From positions 1 through 64,000 of the forward strand of contig NZ_FRBU01000013.1 in assembly GCF_900142695.1 (NCBI RefSeq): 64,000 nt of DNA, given 5' to 3'. The DNA is from Flavobacterium xanthum (GTDB taxonomy: Bacteria > Bacteroidota > Bacteroidia > Flavobacteriales > Flavobacteriaceae). Every line of letters begins with the position of its first letter. Within the stretch, counting starts at the first letter, position 1. Below the pieces are notes generated by a model that saw only the letters and a program-made list of their open reading frames with translations, made no database searches and was not told the DNA's origin. Below, piece by piece: positions 26,499 to 38,537 of this stretch. The position numbers were made by a program, and so were the translations under genes.

Positions 26499-27206
26499 TT
26501 ATTTAATAATTTTATTAATGTTTTCTCTTACCGTTACGATATCTATTTTTTTGTTTTTGCATTTTAGGTTTTCCGCTTGATAAATTGTTAAAAATTCATT
26601 GAAATCTTTACAATCTTTTAAAACATTAAACTCTTTTTTAACGACATCAAATACAATCCCCTTTAATCGATTCATGGAAGATCCTATTGCACCTCCAACA
26701 GCTCCACCGCTTCCATAAGCAAATCCCTTTGACCAGCTATTAGCAAGTTCCGCTTCTAAATAGAAAAACCTTCCCGCTTGCAACACTCTATGGTACGAGT
26801 TTGGGTTATTTCCTTCTTCATTTTTATCTCCTTTTACCGCATACTTACGGAAATTTTTTTGTTGTATGTAAAGATTTCCTTCTAGCGAAACAGCAAAAAC
26901 TCCCGTCAGTTTCATTTGATCAGCTACCGTATAAAGAAACACATGATCTACAATAACGTCTTTAGGTATTACTTTTTTTTCAAATCCAACAATCGCTCTG
27001 CGTTCAACCGGATTACGTTTGGTCTTTTTTTTGTTTATAAAATCTTCTAAAGTAACATAAAATCCATCTGAATAATCACTAACAGCAAACATAGACGTAT
27101 TGCTAGGGTCTAAACCTACAGCATTAGTTGTTGTCATAGTTTGCCCAAAAGAAGTATTAAAAAAAGAAATACAGATTACGCTAAATATTCCGATTGATTT
27201 ATTCAT
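26499..27206 (-). CDS. Exported protein of unknown function with glycine-rich segment
   Basis: I do not recognise this 235-residue protein. It begins with a Sec signal (MNKSIGIFSVICISFFNTSFGQ). The middle contains a KKKTKRNPVERRAIVGFEKK basic patch and a hydrophobic beta-rich stretch VDHVFLYTVADQMKLTGVFAVS. A glycine-zipper-like segment GYGSGGAVGGAIGSS-like run lies at about 170-185 (read GSGGAVGGAIGSSM), which could insert in or lie on a membrane. Two Cys sit near the C-terminus (LKDCKDF, LKCKNKK). It stands alone between fabV and recN. Confidence 0.6.
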   Translation of the reverse strand: MNKSIGIFSVICISFFNTSFGQTMTTTNAVGLDPSNTSMFAVSDYSDGFYVTLEDFINKKKTKRNPVERRAIVGFEKKVIPKDVIVDHVFLYTVADQMKLTGVFAVSLEGNLYIQQKNFRKYAVKGDKNEEGNNPNSYHRVLQAGRFFYLEAELANSWSKGFAYGSGGAVGGAIGSSMNRLKGIVFDVVKKEFNVLKDCKDFNEFLTIYQAENLKCKNKKIDIVTVRENINKIIK

Positions 27207-27284
27207 AGTTCTATTTTACTTTATAATCACATTAGTAAATTAATTGAGTCCTTCTTTTTTTAGCGACAAATATAATTTAAAATA

Positions 27285-28937
27285 TTAGTTCAACAAGGCT
27301 TTCGCGTGATTTAAGGCTGATTCAGAAACAATAGTTCCGGATAACATTTGCGCAATTTCCACCACTCTATCTTGGTCATTTAACAACTTTAGCTCCGATT
27401 GTGTATCGTCACCAACAGTCGATTTAAATACTTTAAAGTGTGCATTCCCTTTTGCGGCAATTTGAGGCAAATGCGTGATGGCAAAAACTTGCATCTTTTG
27501 ACTCATCTCTTTCATAATTTCGCCCATTCTAATAGCAATTTCACCCGACACACCCGTGTCAATTTCATCAAAAATCAGTGTTGGTAGTTTTGAATATTGT
27601 GCCAAAATTGCTTTAACAGCCAACATAATTCTCGACATTTCACCGCCAGAAGCTACTTTTTTCAATAAACCAAAATCAGTTCCTTTGTTGGCCGAAAACA
27701 AAAACTGAAGGATATCTTTCCCATTTGGGAAATACGTTTCCACCGAATTAATTTCTATTTTGAAACGAACATTTGGCATTCCTAAAGTTTCTAAAATCAC
27801 AATCAACTTTTGAGATAAAACCGGAATAGACTCTACTCTTTTATCATGAATGGCCGCAGACATCACATCTAAAGTTGCAGTCTTTTGCTCTATTGAATCC
27901 GTCAATACTGCAATTTCTTCTTCAATGTTCCCTAATTCTAAAACTAAATTTTCTAATTTACTTTGAATTTGCAATAGTTCTTCCACCGTACTAACCTGAT
28001 GTTTCTTTTGCAAACTAAAAATAACTTGTAGCTTTTGACTAATTAAATCCAATTGCTCTGGATCATTTACCAATTTTTCTGAACTGCGACTAATCTCTTC
28101 TGAAATATCATCAAATTCTATCGTTACGCTTGCAATTCTGTCTAATAAAGATTGATAATCAGCTGAAAAAGGAGCAATTTTCTGTAAAGCCACTTTAATT
28201 TCTTTCAAATTATTCATCACACCTATTTGTTCGTCATTGGCAATAGCCAAAGCCTTATCAATAGATTCTTTTATAATTTCAACATTATTTAATTTCTCAA
28301 AATCAGCTTCTAGCGTTTCTTGTTCACCAGATTTTAGATGAGCTGCTACTAATTCATCTAACAAAAATGTATTGTATTCCTGCTCTTTTTTAGATTCAGT
28401 TTGTGTTTTTAACAGTGCGTTTAATTTAGATTTATCTGCTTTATAATTTTTTAAAAGTACTTGATATTCTAAAATAACTTCCTTATTACCAGCAATAGCG
28501 TCAATAATGTTAAACTGAACATTTTCTTCTGAAAGTTCTTGTGTTTGCTGTTGCGAATGAATATCTATCAAAAACAAACTCAATTCCTGAAGTTCCTGAA
28601 GATTCACAGGACTATCATTAATAAAAGCTCTAGATTTCCCTGATGGGAGAATCTCCCGTCTAATTATAGTTTCGTTTTCATAATCTAAATCATTAGCTTC
28701 AAAAAAAGGCAACAAATTATACTTTGAAATTTCAAAATGAGCTTCAATAATACACTTTTCTTCTTTATTTTTCAAGGAAGTTAAATCTGCTCTTTTTCCT
28801 AAAACAAGTCCTAAAGCACCTAAAATAATAGACTTACCAGCACCAGTTTCTCCAGTTATTGTTGAAAAACCCTTGGAAAAATCAATAGTCAATTTTTCTA
28901 TTAAAGCATAGTTTTTTATCGAAAGTGACGTTATCAT
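27285..28937 (-). CDS. recN: DNA repair protein RecN
   Basis: An SMC-like ATPase acting on DNA double-strand breaks. The 550-residue protein has the N-terminal Walker A GETGAGKSIILGALGLVLGKR at about 30-50, a long coiled-coil middle (about 160-370), the ABC signature ASGGEMSRIML, Walker B LIFDEIDTGVSG, and the D-loop/His switch FAITHLPQIAA. Full length. The DUF4835 gene is 53 bases upstream, so they probably share a transcript. Confidence 0.95.
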   Translation of the reverse strand: MITSLSIKNYALIEKLTIDFSKGFSTITGETGAGKSIILGALGLVLGKRADLTSLKNKEEKCIIEAHFEISKYNLLPFFEANDLDYENETIIRREILPSGKSRAFINDSPVNLQELQELSLFLIDIHSQQQTQELSEENVQFNIIDAIAGNKEVILEYQVLLKNYKADKSKLNALLKTQTESKKEQEYNTFLLDELVAAHLKSGEQETLEADFEKLNNVEIIKESIDKALAIANDEQIGVMNNLKEIKVALQKIAPFSADYQSLLDRIASVTIEFDDISEEISRSSEKLVNDPEQLDLISQKLQVIFSLQKKHQVSTVEELLQIQSKLENLVLELGNIEEEIAVLTDSIEQKTATLDVMSAAIHDKRVESIPVLSQKLIVILETLGMPNVRFKIEINSVETYFPNGKDILQFLFSANKGTDFGLLKKVASGGEMSRIMLAVKAILAQYSKLPTLIFDEIDTGVSGEIAIRMGEIMKEMSQKMQVFAITHLPQIAAKGNAHFKVFKSTVGDDTQSELKLLNDQDRVVEIAQMLSGTIVSESALNHAKALLN

Positions 28938-28990
28938 TTATATTTATTTTAGGAATGAGAGACTAGAATTAAACTAAAGAATGAAAAAAA

Positions 28991-29875
28991 CTACTGTTTA
29001 ATTGATATCCATTTACTCGAGTTCAAAGGGGAAATTTTATTAAGATTATCGACTAAGTCAGAAACAGTAATGCTTGGACCTCCTGAAAAAACAGAAACGA
29101 TCTCATCTGATTTAGCATCAAAAAAGACACGCGTTAGAAAGGCGTTTGGTCTTGAAGCATTCAATTTTGATAAATTCATCACTGCTGCTTTAATTTTTTC
29201 TTTAGCAATCTTTACATCTTTAGTCATTAAATCTAAACCAGTGTGATAATCAAATAGCGTTTGTCTGATTTGTTTAAAAGTTGGTGATAGCATATCATTT
29301 ATTAAAAAAAAACGCGTTTGGTTGCCATCCGCTTGACTCCAACCTTTTGAGCCTCCTTGTTGTGCCACATTTGAAATGTTTTGAGCAATTTCAAAATTAG
29401 GGTTACCAGATTCCAAAACAAAGGTATCTGCATCCATTGCTAAAATCATATAGCTGTAATAGGCAAGAACTGAAACTAAATTAGAATCAAATGTAGTTGG
29501 GCTAAATATAAGATTTTCAAACTCCGTGTACCTAAAATTAAAATCTTTATCATTATAATTCAATACTGGAGAAGAATAGGAGGAATTAAAAATAGGTCTT
29601 GATGACTGCACTTGAATGGTAGCTGTGAATTGATCCGAACTATTCGACGAAATCGTAAGGTACATCGAACAATTAATTTTTTCGTTCTGCTTCACCGCGA
29701 CACCCGTCCAATCTGTTTTATTTACAAACTCAGTTATAGCAGTTTCTAAAGATTTAAAGACTTGTTGATTGGTCGCGCTCAATCTTTGTGAATCAACCGT
29801 AACGGTACAATTCAACTGTTGCGCTTGGGCAATTCCAAGAATAAAAAGCAGCAAAAAAGTAAATATTTTATTCAT
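28991..29875 (-). CDS. DUF4835 family exported protein (PorD-like)
   Basis: A 294-residue secreted or periplasmic protein with a Sec signal (MNKIFTFLLLFILGIAQAQ). It matches the DUF4835 family: QLNCTVTVDSQRLSATNQQVFKSLE after the signal, YSYMILAMDADTF in the middle, and an EIVSVFSGG near the end. A family member in Porphyromonas is linked to gliding/type IX secretion (PorD); a similar role here is inference. It lies between coaBC and recN as in other Flavobacteriia. Confidence 0.8.
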   Translation of the reverse strand: MNKIFTFLLLFILGIAQAQQLNCTVTVDSQRLSATNQQVFKSLETAITEFVNKTDWTGVAVKQNEKINCSMYLTISSNSSDQFTATIQVQSSRPIFNSSYSSPVLNYNDKDFNFRYTEFENLIFSPTTFDSNLVSVLAYYSYMILAMDADTFVLESGNPNFEIAQNISNVAQQGGSKGWSQADGNQTRFFLINDMLSPTFKQIRQTLFDYHTGLDLMTKDVKIAKEKIKAAVMNLSKLNASRPNAFLTRVFFDAKSDEIVSVFSGGPSITVSDLVDNLNKISPLNSSKWISIKQ

Positions 29876-29941
29876 TTGTAGATTTCTATTTTAAGGATTT
29901 TGTCAAATTAACAACTTGTATTATGGTGTAATTTTGGCCTA

Positions 29942-31159
29942 CTATTGTTGTATTCCAAAGTGCATTATTATTTTATTTAGGATATCCTCTGCTACTGCTT
30001 CTTTTGACTTTAATTCCATTGGTTCAATATGAAAAAATTTATCAATAAAAGTAACTTTATTGGTCGCCTTGCCGAAACCTGCACCTTCATCCTGAAGTGA
30101 ATTCAAAACAATCAAATCTAAGTTTTTTTTCTGAATTTTTAACTTTGCATTTTCAATTTCATTTTCTGTTTCTAAAGCGAAACCAATCAAATATTGATTT
30201 TTCTTTAGCAAACCTAGTGAAGCTAATATATCTTTTGTTTTTTCGAGTTCGATTACAAAATTAGAAGCGGCTTTCTTAATTTTCTGTTGAGCAACATGCT
30301 TAGGCTTATAATCTGCCACTGCTGCTGCTGCCACAACTACATCTACATCTGGATAAAACTGATGACAAGCCAAATACATTTCTTCTGCACAAACAACTGG
30401 GATCACCTGTATGAATGGACTAGAAACAGTGCAATTTGTAGGTCCGGAGATTAAAATCACGGAAGCACCTAAATTTGCAGCACTACTTGCGATATCAAAA
30501 CCCATTTTACCGGAAGAATGATTTCCTATAAAACGTACAGGATCTATTGCTTCGTAAGTTGGACCGGCAGTAATCAATATTTTTTTGCCCTTAAGTGGAA
30601 GTTTACTATTTAAATCATCTTTTATAAAAGCAACGATGTGTTCTGGTTCAGCCATTCTGCCTTCTCCAGATAACCCACTTGCCAATTCACCACTTTCGGC
30701 AGGAATTATTGTGTTTCCAAATTGTTTAAGAAAAGTAAAATTCGCTAAAGTAGAAGGATGTTTGTACATGTCTAAATCCATTGCAGGAGCAAAATATACA
30801 GGACATTTTGCTGATAAATACGCGGCAATCAAAAGATTATCACACGTTCCATTGGCCATTTTAGACACTGTATTAGCCGTCGCTGGAGCAATAATCATTA
30901 AATCAGCCCAAAGTGCCAATTCTACATGATTATTCCATTTTTCATTCTCATCATCTTGGTTGTAAAAACTAGAATATACAGGATTTTTAGATAACGTAGA
31001 TAACGTCAGTGGAGTAATAAAATCCTTAGAAGCAGGTGTCATTATCACTTGGACATGTGTACCTGCTTTTATGAAAAGTCGTACTAAAGATGCTGTTTTA
31101 TACGCTGCAATTCCACCAGAAATTCCTAGTAAAATTTTCTTCCCGTTTAAAACTGACAT
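29942..31159 (-). CDS. coaBC: Bifunctional phosphopantothenoylcysteine decarboxylase/synthase
   Basis: Makes 4'-phosphopantetheine from 4'-phosphopantothenate, cysteine and CTP. The CoaC half (1-185) is a flavoprotein with LGISGGIAAYKTASLVR, the substrate-binding ATANTVSKMANGTCDNLL, and PAMDLDMYKHP. The CoaB half (190-405) has ITAGPTYEAIDPVRFIGNHSSGKMG and AAAVADYKP. The open frame reaches 31201, inside rpoZ. The ATG at 31159, seven bases after the rpoZ stop, gives MSVLNGKKILLGISGG and a usual 405 residues, so it is preferred. coaE for the last CoA step is also in the window. Confidence 0.94.
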   Translation of the reverse strand: MSVLNGKKILLGISGGIAAYKTASLVRLFIKAGTHVQVIMTPASKDFITPLTLSTLSKNPVYSSFYNQDDENEKWNNHVELALWADLMIIAPATANTVSKMANGTCDNLLIAAYLSAKCPVYFAPAMDLDMYKHPSTLANFTFLKQFGNTIIPAESGELASGLSGEGRMAEPEHIVAFIKDDLNSKLPLKGKKILITAGPTYEAIDPVRFIGNHSSGKMGFDIASSAANLGASVILISGPTNCTVSSPFIQVIPVVCAEEMYLACHQFYPDVDVVVAAAAVADYKPKHVAQQKIKKAASNFVIELEKTKDILASLGLLKKNQYLIGFALETENEIENAKLKIQKKNLDLIVLNSLQDEGAGFGKATNKVTFIDKFFHIEPMELKSKEAVAEDILNKIIMHFGIQQ

Positions 31160-31166
31160 CGTACTA

Positions 31167-31484
31167 TTATTTATTTGAATCTCTGTGGTAAATTTTACCA
31201 TCTAACCATTCTTGAACTGCTAAAGCGTGTGGCTTTGGCAATTTTTCATAAAATTTTGAAACCTCGATTTGTTCTTTATTTTCAAAAACTTCTTCAAGAC
31301 TATCATTATATGTCGCAAACTCTTCTAATTTCTCTGTCAACTCTTTTTTGATTTCAGAATTGATTTGGTTTGCTCTTTTAGCCATAATGGTTATTGCTTC
31401 ATACACATTACCAGTAGGTTCTTCAATAACATTTTTGTTGTATGTTATTGTATTTACTGGAGCATTCGTCTTTTTTAAATCCAT
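31167..31484 (-). CDS. rpoZ: DNA-directed RNA polymerase omega subunit (Bacteroidota type)
   Basis: A 105-residue small RNA polymerase subunit that helps assemble the beta' subunit. The family's helices are visible in GNVYEAITIMAKRANQIN followed by SEIKKELTEKLEEF, with the Bacteroidota-specific C-terminus KLPKPHALAVQEWLDGK. It lies between bamD and coaBC with gaps of 8 and 7 bases, so it is co-transcribed with both. Confidence 0.92.
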   Translation of the reverse strand: MDLKKTNAPVNTITYNKNVIEEPTGNVYEAITIMAKRANQINSEIKKELTEKLEEFATYNDSLEEVFENKEQIEVSKFYEKLPKPHALAVQEWLDGKIYHRDSNK

Positions 31485-31492
31485 GACTTTAT

Positions 31493-32287
31493 TTATTTAG
31501 TAAATTTTTGTAAATCTTTCTCTATTCGTGCTAACATTTCGGTAGCTACTTTTTTATACTTTGTTTCGGCGTTAAATTTCATCAAATTTAATTGGGCAGT
31601 TTTAGCCACAATTAAACGATCTTGCATTTTTGCAGGAACGCTATTAATAGCCAATTGATAAGCTGAATCAAACTTGTAATACAAAGCATCTTCTTTAAAT
31701 GGTGTTCCAGGATAATCTGCAACAAAATTATCTAAAGCAACAATTGCCGATTTAAAATCTGAAATTGTATTGTATCCCTTCGCATTTTCATATACTTTTT
31801 TCTCGATTTTTTCACTCAGTACTTTTACAGCACTGTTAGCCTCTGCTGCATAGTCAGAGTTTGGATACGTATCAATAAAGGATTGCAATTTGTCTAATGC
31901 TTTGTTCGTATCTGTTTGATCTAAACTGAATACTGGAGACAACATGGAATAACTTTTGGCTCCCAAATATGCTGCTTCTTGCAATTTTTCACTTTTAGGA
32001 TAACTTGAAACAAAACTTTCAAATTGATAGCCTGATAATGTATATTGTTTTGTTTTGTAGTAGGATTGCGAAAACATATAAAACAATTTTTCTGCTTGAG
32101 GTTTTCCTCTATAAGCAGGAGCAATTTGTTCAAAAATACGGATTGCTTTAGAGTATTTTCCAGCCTCATATAATTTAGTAGCCATATCAAATTTAACAGC
32201 AACATCTTCGGATTTTAATGCTTTTTGGTATTCGTTACAAGAACTAAATACAGCGACAAGAAGCAGTAGAGATAGTAGTTTTTTCAT
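31493..32287 (-). CDS. bamD: Outer membrane assembly lipoprotein BamD
   Basis: A 264-residue lipoprotein of the BAM complex, anchored on the inner face of the outer membrane, helping insert beta-barrel proteins. The signal MKKLLSLLLLVAVFSSC ends in the lipobox Cys. About five TPR-like helix pairs follow, with YEAGKYSKAIRIFEQIAP, FVSSYPKSEKLQEAAY, and FVADYPGTPFKEDALY as recognisable BamD repeats. It precedes rpoZ and coaBC in the same operon. Confidence 0.93.
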   Translation of the reverse strand: MKKLLSLLLLVAVFSSCNEYQKALKSEDVAVKFDMATKLYEAGKYSKAIRIFEQIAPAYRGKPQAEKLFYMFSQSYYKTKQYTLSGYQFESFVSSYPKSEKLQEAAYLGAKSYSMLSPVFSLDQTDTNKALDKLQSFIDTYPNSDYAAEANSAVKVLSEKIEKKVYENAKGYNTISDFKSAIVALDNFVADYPGTPFKEDALYYKFDSAYQLAINSVPAKMQDRLIVAKTAQLNLMKFNAETKYKKVATEMLARIEKDLQKFTK

Positions 32288-32415
32288 TTTTTTACTTTTT
32301 TTATGATTTCTTGGTTGAAACAGCCTACGAAATCATACCGAAGTTTCGGTGGCAAATTTAGTTATTAATTTAGCGACTTCAAAATATATTTTTTGTTTAA
32401 AATAAAACTCCTTTT

Positions 32416-33303
32416 TTAGGCTTGTTTGTTGATTTTTTTTACAAATTGATCAATTCTGCTGGCCAATTCATCATCTACTTTTACTAATGGCAAACGAACG
32501 GTGTTTTCTGATATTCCCTGTGATAGAAACACTTGCTTGATTCCAGCTGGATTTCCTTGCTCAAAAATCATATCAATACAATCCGATAATAAGTACTGAC
32601 ATTTAAAGGCTTCATCCACTTTTCTATTCAGACCTAAACGAATCATCTCAGAAAATTCCTTAGGAAAGCCTTGACCAATAACTGAAATCACGCCAGCTCC
32701 ACCCGCCAAAACTATTGGTAAAGCAATCATATCATCACCTGAAATTACCAAAAAATCTTTTGGTTTGTCTTTTAAAAGTTGCATCGCTTGAACAAGATCA
32801 CCTGCTGCTTCCTTTATAGCAACAACATTTTTGAATTCATTAGCCAAACGCACAACCGTTGAAGGCAACATATTACTCGCTGTCCTTCCTGGAACATTAT
32901 ATAAAATGACAGGAATTGGAGCCGCTTCCGCAACCGCTTTAAAATGTTGGTAAATCCCTTCCTGTGTCGGTTTATTATAGTATGGAGAAACAGAAAGTAT
33001 CGCCGCAAACGCTGATAAATCTCTTGTTTTCAACTCTTCGACAACTTTCGCAGTATTGTTACCTCCTACTCCCAACACTAAAGGCAGCACTCCATTATTG
33101 GCTTCGATTACAGTTTGAATAACTATTTCTTTTTCCTCTGATGATAAAGTAGCATTTTCGGCTGTTGTTCCCAATACTACCAGATACTCAATTCCTCCGT
33201 CTATAGAAAAATTAACAATTCTTTTTAATGCTTCAGTATCAATTGAAAAATCTTGTTTAAATGGAGTTACAAGAGCAACACCTGTTCCTATTAATGATTG
33301 CAT
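32416..33303 (-). CDS. dapA: 4-hydroxy-tetrahydrodipicolinate synthase
   Basis: Condenses pyruvate with aspartate semialdehyde, the first committed step to lysine and meso-diaminopimelate for peptidoglycan. The 295-residue TIM barrel has the [10 protein letters not shown] substrate motif near 45, the catalytic Tyr in ILYNVPGRT near 134, and the Schiff-base Lys in [10 protein letters not shown] near 162. The DUF6913 gene is eight bases upstream in the same direction. Confidence 0.96.
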   Translation of the reverse strand: MQSLIGTGVALVTPFKQDFSIDTEALKRIVNFSIDGGIEYLVVLGTTAENATLSSEEKEIVIQTVIEANNGVLPLVLGVGGNNTAKVVEELKTRDLSAFAAILSVSPYYNKPTQEGIYQHFKAVAEAAPIPVILYNVPGRTASNMLPSTVVRLANEFKNVVAIKEAAGDLVQAMQLLKDKPKDFLVISGDDMIALPIVLAGGAGVISVIGQGFPKEFSEMIRLGLNRKVDEAFKCQYLLSDCIDMIFEQGNPAGIKQVFLSQGISENTVRLPLVKVDDELASRIDQFVKKINKQA

Positions 33304-33311
33304 AACTTATA

Positions 33312-33830
33312 TTATATTTTGTTTAATAATTTTAAATATTTAAATAATTCACTTACAAAAACAGTGTAAGCAGTTATTGTCGTTTTAATCATAAAATGAT
33401 TTAATCTTTTATCTATTGACGAGAATCCCACTTTAAATTGGGCTTTTGAATGGTGCGTAATTTGCATTAAAATAGCGTTCTCTTTTTCATAATAACTAAT
33501 TAAAAGATCAAACTTTTCAGCACAGAACGCAACAACATCGTCATTTGAAATTTGGCCGTTCCATTTAAGATCCCCAGCATCAAATGTAGTATAAAGGTTC
33601 TTTTGGTTATTGCTAAATTTATTGTGAAATGCCAACACTTTCAAATTATCCGCTGCTATTCCGTTAGCCGTTAAAGCTTCAATTAACAGATCCGTTTGTT
33701 CAAAATCAGTTGCATCAATCAATAAACCAACGCTTTGTATTGTACCAACAGCATTTATGTTTTTCAAATTTTTCAAGGTATTTTTAAGTGATTTTTTTAC
33801 AAAAAAATCCTTTATATAATTTAAAAACAT
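33312..33830 (-). CDS. DUF6913 family protein
   Basis: A 172-residue protein of the Bacteroidota DUF6913 family, usually next to dapA. It shows a start MFLNYIKDFFVKKSLKNTL, an alpha/beta middle (VGLLIDATDFEQTDLLIEAL, FDLLISYYEKEN) and HSKAQFKVGFSS. No catalytic motif or signal peptide was recognised, so function is unknown. It lies eight bases from dapA, so it is co-transcribed. The divergent 5'-nucleotidase gene begins 47 bases away. Confidence 0.75.
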   Translation of the reverse strand: MFLNYIKDFFVKKSLKNTLKNLKNINAVGTIQSVGLLIDATDFEQTDLLIEALTANGIAADNLKVLAFHNKFSNNQKNLYTTFDAGDLKWNGQISNDDVVAFCAEKFDLLISYYEKENAILMQITHHSKAQFKVGFSSIDKRLNHFMIKTTITAYTVFVSELFKYLKLLNKI

Positions 33831-33877
33831 ATTACTTTTACTTAGTTACAAAATTAATTAATTAAGTCGCATTTAAA

Positions 33878-34657
33878 ATGGTAAATCTAAAAAAGTATAA
33901 TGACGTTTCTAAACTTTTTGTTATATTCTTAACATTTTTTTTAGTTGTCTCTTGCAGCAAACAAAATTATTACGTTACTAAAATTGAAGGAAAACGAATT
34001 CCTATTACAGAAAAAGAAAACCAAGTTCCAGCAATTGAAAATTTCATAAGACCGTATCGGGAACACATCAACAAGGATTTAGATAGTGTATTAGCGTATT
34101 GTCCGGAAACATTGGATAAAAGCACGGGTAAATGGCAAACAACGATTGGTAATTTGATGGCTGATGTTACTTTAATGAGAGGCAACCTTGTATTTCAAGC
34201 TAGAGAAAAAAAGAATATTGATATTTGTTTACTCAACAGCGGGGGGATCCGTTCTATACTTCCAAAAGGAAATGTAACTGCCAGAACGGCTTTTGAAATC
34301 ATGCCTTTTGAAAATAGTTTAGTTGTTATTGCATTAAAAGGTGAGCAAATTCTTGAAATGGTCGACTTTTTTATTGCTGAAAAGAAACCACATCCATTAG
34401 CTGGAGTAACATTTACAATTGATAAAAATAATATTGCGAAAAATATTTTAGTTCAAGGGAAACCTGTTCAAAAAGAGACCATTTATTATGTAGGAACCAA
34501 TGATTATTTATCTAATGGCGGAGATAATATGAATTTCTTCAAAAAAGGAGTTAATAAATTTGATTTAGAATACAAACTTCGAAATATCCTTATTGATTAT
34601 TTTAAAGAAGTGGATACTATTCCTGTAATAAAGGATGTTAGAATTACGGTTGAATAA
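33878..34657 (+). CDS. 5'-nucleotidase C-terminal domain lipoprotein
   Basis: A 259-residue lipoprotein carrying only the substrate-binding half of UshA-type 5'-nucleotidases. A signal ends at the Cys of FFLVVSC. The domain signature LLNSGGIRS, TARTAFEIMPFENSLVVI and the aromatic substrate clamp region NDYLSNGGDNMNFF are seen. The metal-binding catalytic half is the next gene (34786). The two would combine in the periplasm to release phosphate from nucleotides (inference). A repeat copy (34701-34772) lies between them. Confidence 0.9.
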   Translation: MVNLKKYNDVSKLFVIFLTFFLVVSCSKQNYYVTKIEGKRIPITEKENQVPAIENFIRPYREHINKDLDSVLAYCPETLDKSTGKWQTTIGNLMADVTLMRGNLVFQAREKKNIDICLLNSGGIRSILPKGNVTARTAFEIMPFENSLVVIALKGEQILEMVDFFIAEKKPHPLAGVTFTIDKNNIAKNILVQGKPVQKETIYYVGTNDYLSNGGDNMNFFKKGVNKFDLEYKLRNILIDYFKEVDTIPVIKDVRITVE

Positions 34658-34700
34658 GTAATTCGAATTTAAAGAACAAATAGTTTTAGAAAACAGAAAG

Positions 34701-34772
34701 CCCTAGCCCCGATTAAAGCGGCATCCCACGCTTTTTTTTGCGTGGATATAGCGTAAAGCGGGAAATAGCTTC
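34701..34772 (+). repeat. Structured interspersed repeat, copy C
   Basis: CCCTAGCCCCGATTAAAGCG at the start and AAAGCGGGAAATAGCTTC at the end. The apical stem is CCACGC with GCGTGG around a T7 loop. CCCG pairs with CGGG. It ends 13 bases before the metallophosphatase ATG. Confidence 0.78.
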
Positions 34773-34785
34773 AAAAAAATATAAA

Positions 34786-35697
34786 ATGAAAAGAAGAGAA
34801 TTTATAGAGAAAACAGCTGCTAGTTCAGCTTTATTGAGTTTAGGTGTGTCTTTAAGCAGTTTTGAGACCTCAAAAACCAGACAATTGACAGTTTTACACA
34901 CGAATGATGTTCACAGTTATATTGATCCATTTCCAGCAGATCATCCCAGAAATGCAAATATGGGTGGCGTGGCGCGAAGAGCTGCATTGATTGAAACAAT
35001 ACGAAAAGAAAATCCAAACGTTTTACTATTAGATGCAGGCGATATTTTCCAAGGAACGCCTTATTTTAATTATTACGGGGGAGAATTAGAGTTCAAATTG
35101 ATGAGTATGATGCAGTATGATGCATCTACAATAGGAAATCACGATTTTGATAACGGTGTGGAAGGTTTGCACGCGCAAATGCCACACGCTAAATTTGAGT
35201 TCATTTCTGCCAATTACGATTTTAAAAACACCGTGATGGATGGTTTTGTAAAGCCGTATAAAATATTCAACAAAAACGGAATTAAAGTGGGAGTTTTTGG
35301 ACTTGGAATTGAACTTGCGGGACTTGTGGACAAAGGAATGTATAAGGAAACAGTTTATAATGATCCTCTTGAAACGGCACAAGATATGGTTCGGATTTTA
35401 AAGAAAGAACAGCAATGCGATATTGTAATTTGTTTATCACATTTAGGATACAAATACAGAGACGAGCCTACTAAAATTTGTGATTTAAAATTAGCCGAAC
35501 TAACTCAGGATATTGACTTAATTATTGGTGGTCACACTCATACTTTTCTAGATAAACCCACGGTAGTAAAAAACGTTGCAGGAAAAGACGTTTTAGTAAA
35601 TCAGGTGGGTTGCTACGGCATTAATTTAGGAAGAATAGACTTTTATTTAGACAACAATAAAGCCAAAGCTTTTGAAGGAAAATCGATTATAGTTTAA
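34786..35697 (+). CDS. 5'-nucleotidase metallophosphatase domain, Tat-exported
   Basis: The catalytic half of a UshA-like 5'-nucleotidase, 303 residues. The N-terminus MKRREFIEKTAASSALLSLG has a twin-arginine motif, so export in folded form is likely. Calcineurin-like metallophosphatase motifs are in order: HTNDVHSY, LDAGDIFQG, GNHDFDNG, and IIGGHTHTF, supplying ligands for two metals. The substrate-binding half is encoded by the preceding gene (33878-34657). The frame opens earlier, inside repeat copy C; the ATG giving the Tat signal is preferred. Confidence 0.91.
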   Translation: MKRREFIEKTAASSALLSLGVSLSSFETSKTRQLTVLHTNDVHSYIDPFPADHPRNANMGGVARRAALIETIRKENPNVLLLDAGDIFQGTPYFNYYGGELEFKLMSMMQYDASTIGNHDFDNGVEGLHAQMPHAKFEFISANYDFKNTVMDGFVKPYKIFNKNGIKVGVFGLGIELAGLVDKGMYKETVYNDPLETAQDMVRILKKEQQCDIVICLSHLGYKYRDEPTKICDLKLAELTQDIDLIIGGHTHTFLDKPTVVKNVAGKDVLVNQVGCYGINLGRIDFYLDNNKAKAFEGKSIIV

Positions 35698-35714
35698 CTG
35701 TAATCGATTTTTTT
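35679..35714 (+). terminator. Terminator overlapping the metallophosphatase stop
   Basis: AAATCGATTA (35680-35689) and TAATCGATTT (35701-35710) form a 10-bp stem followed by T7. The TAA stop (35695-35697) is in the loop, so the terminator begins inside the coding sequence. Confidence 0.75.
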
Positions 35715-35743
35715 ATCGGTACGTTAAAAAAAAATAAGATACG

Positions 35744-38477
<2,734 letters not shown>

Positions 38478-38537
38478 CTATTTTAGTTTTTGTATAAGCG
38501 TACTAAAATAACCAATTTAAAAGAGAAAACAACAAAA

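Noticed and set aside
31160..31201. Extended start of coaBC
   Set aside because: It overlaps rpoZ, while the ATG at 31159 fits the family and the operon spacing.
34738..34785. Extended start of the metallophosphatase
   Set aside because: It begins in repeat copy C, and the downstream ATG gives a proper Tat signal.
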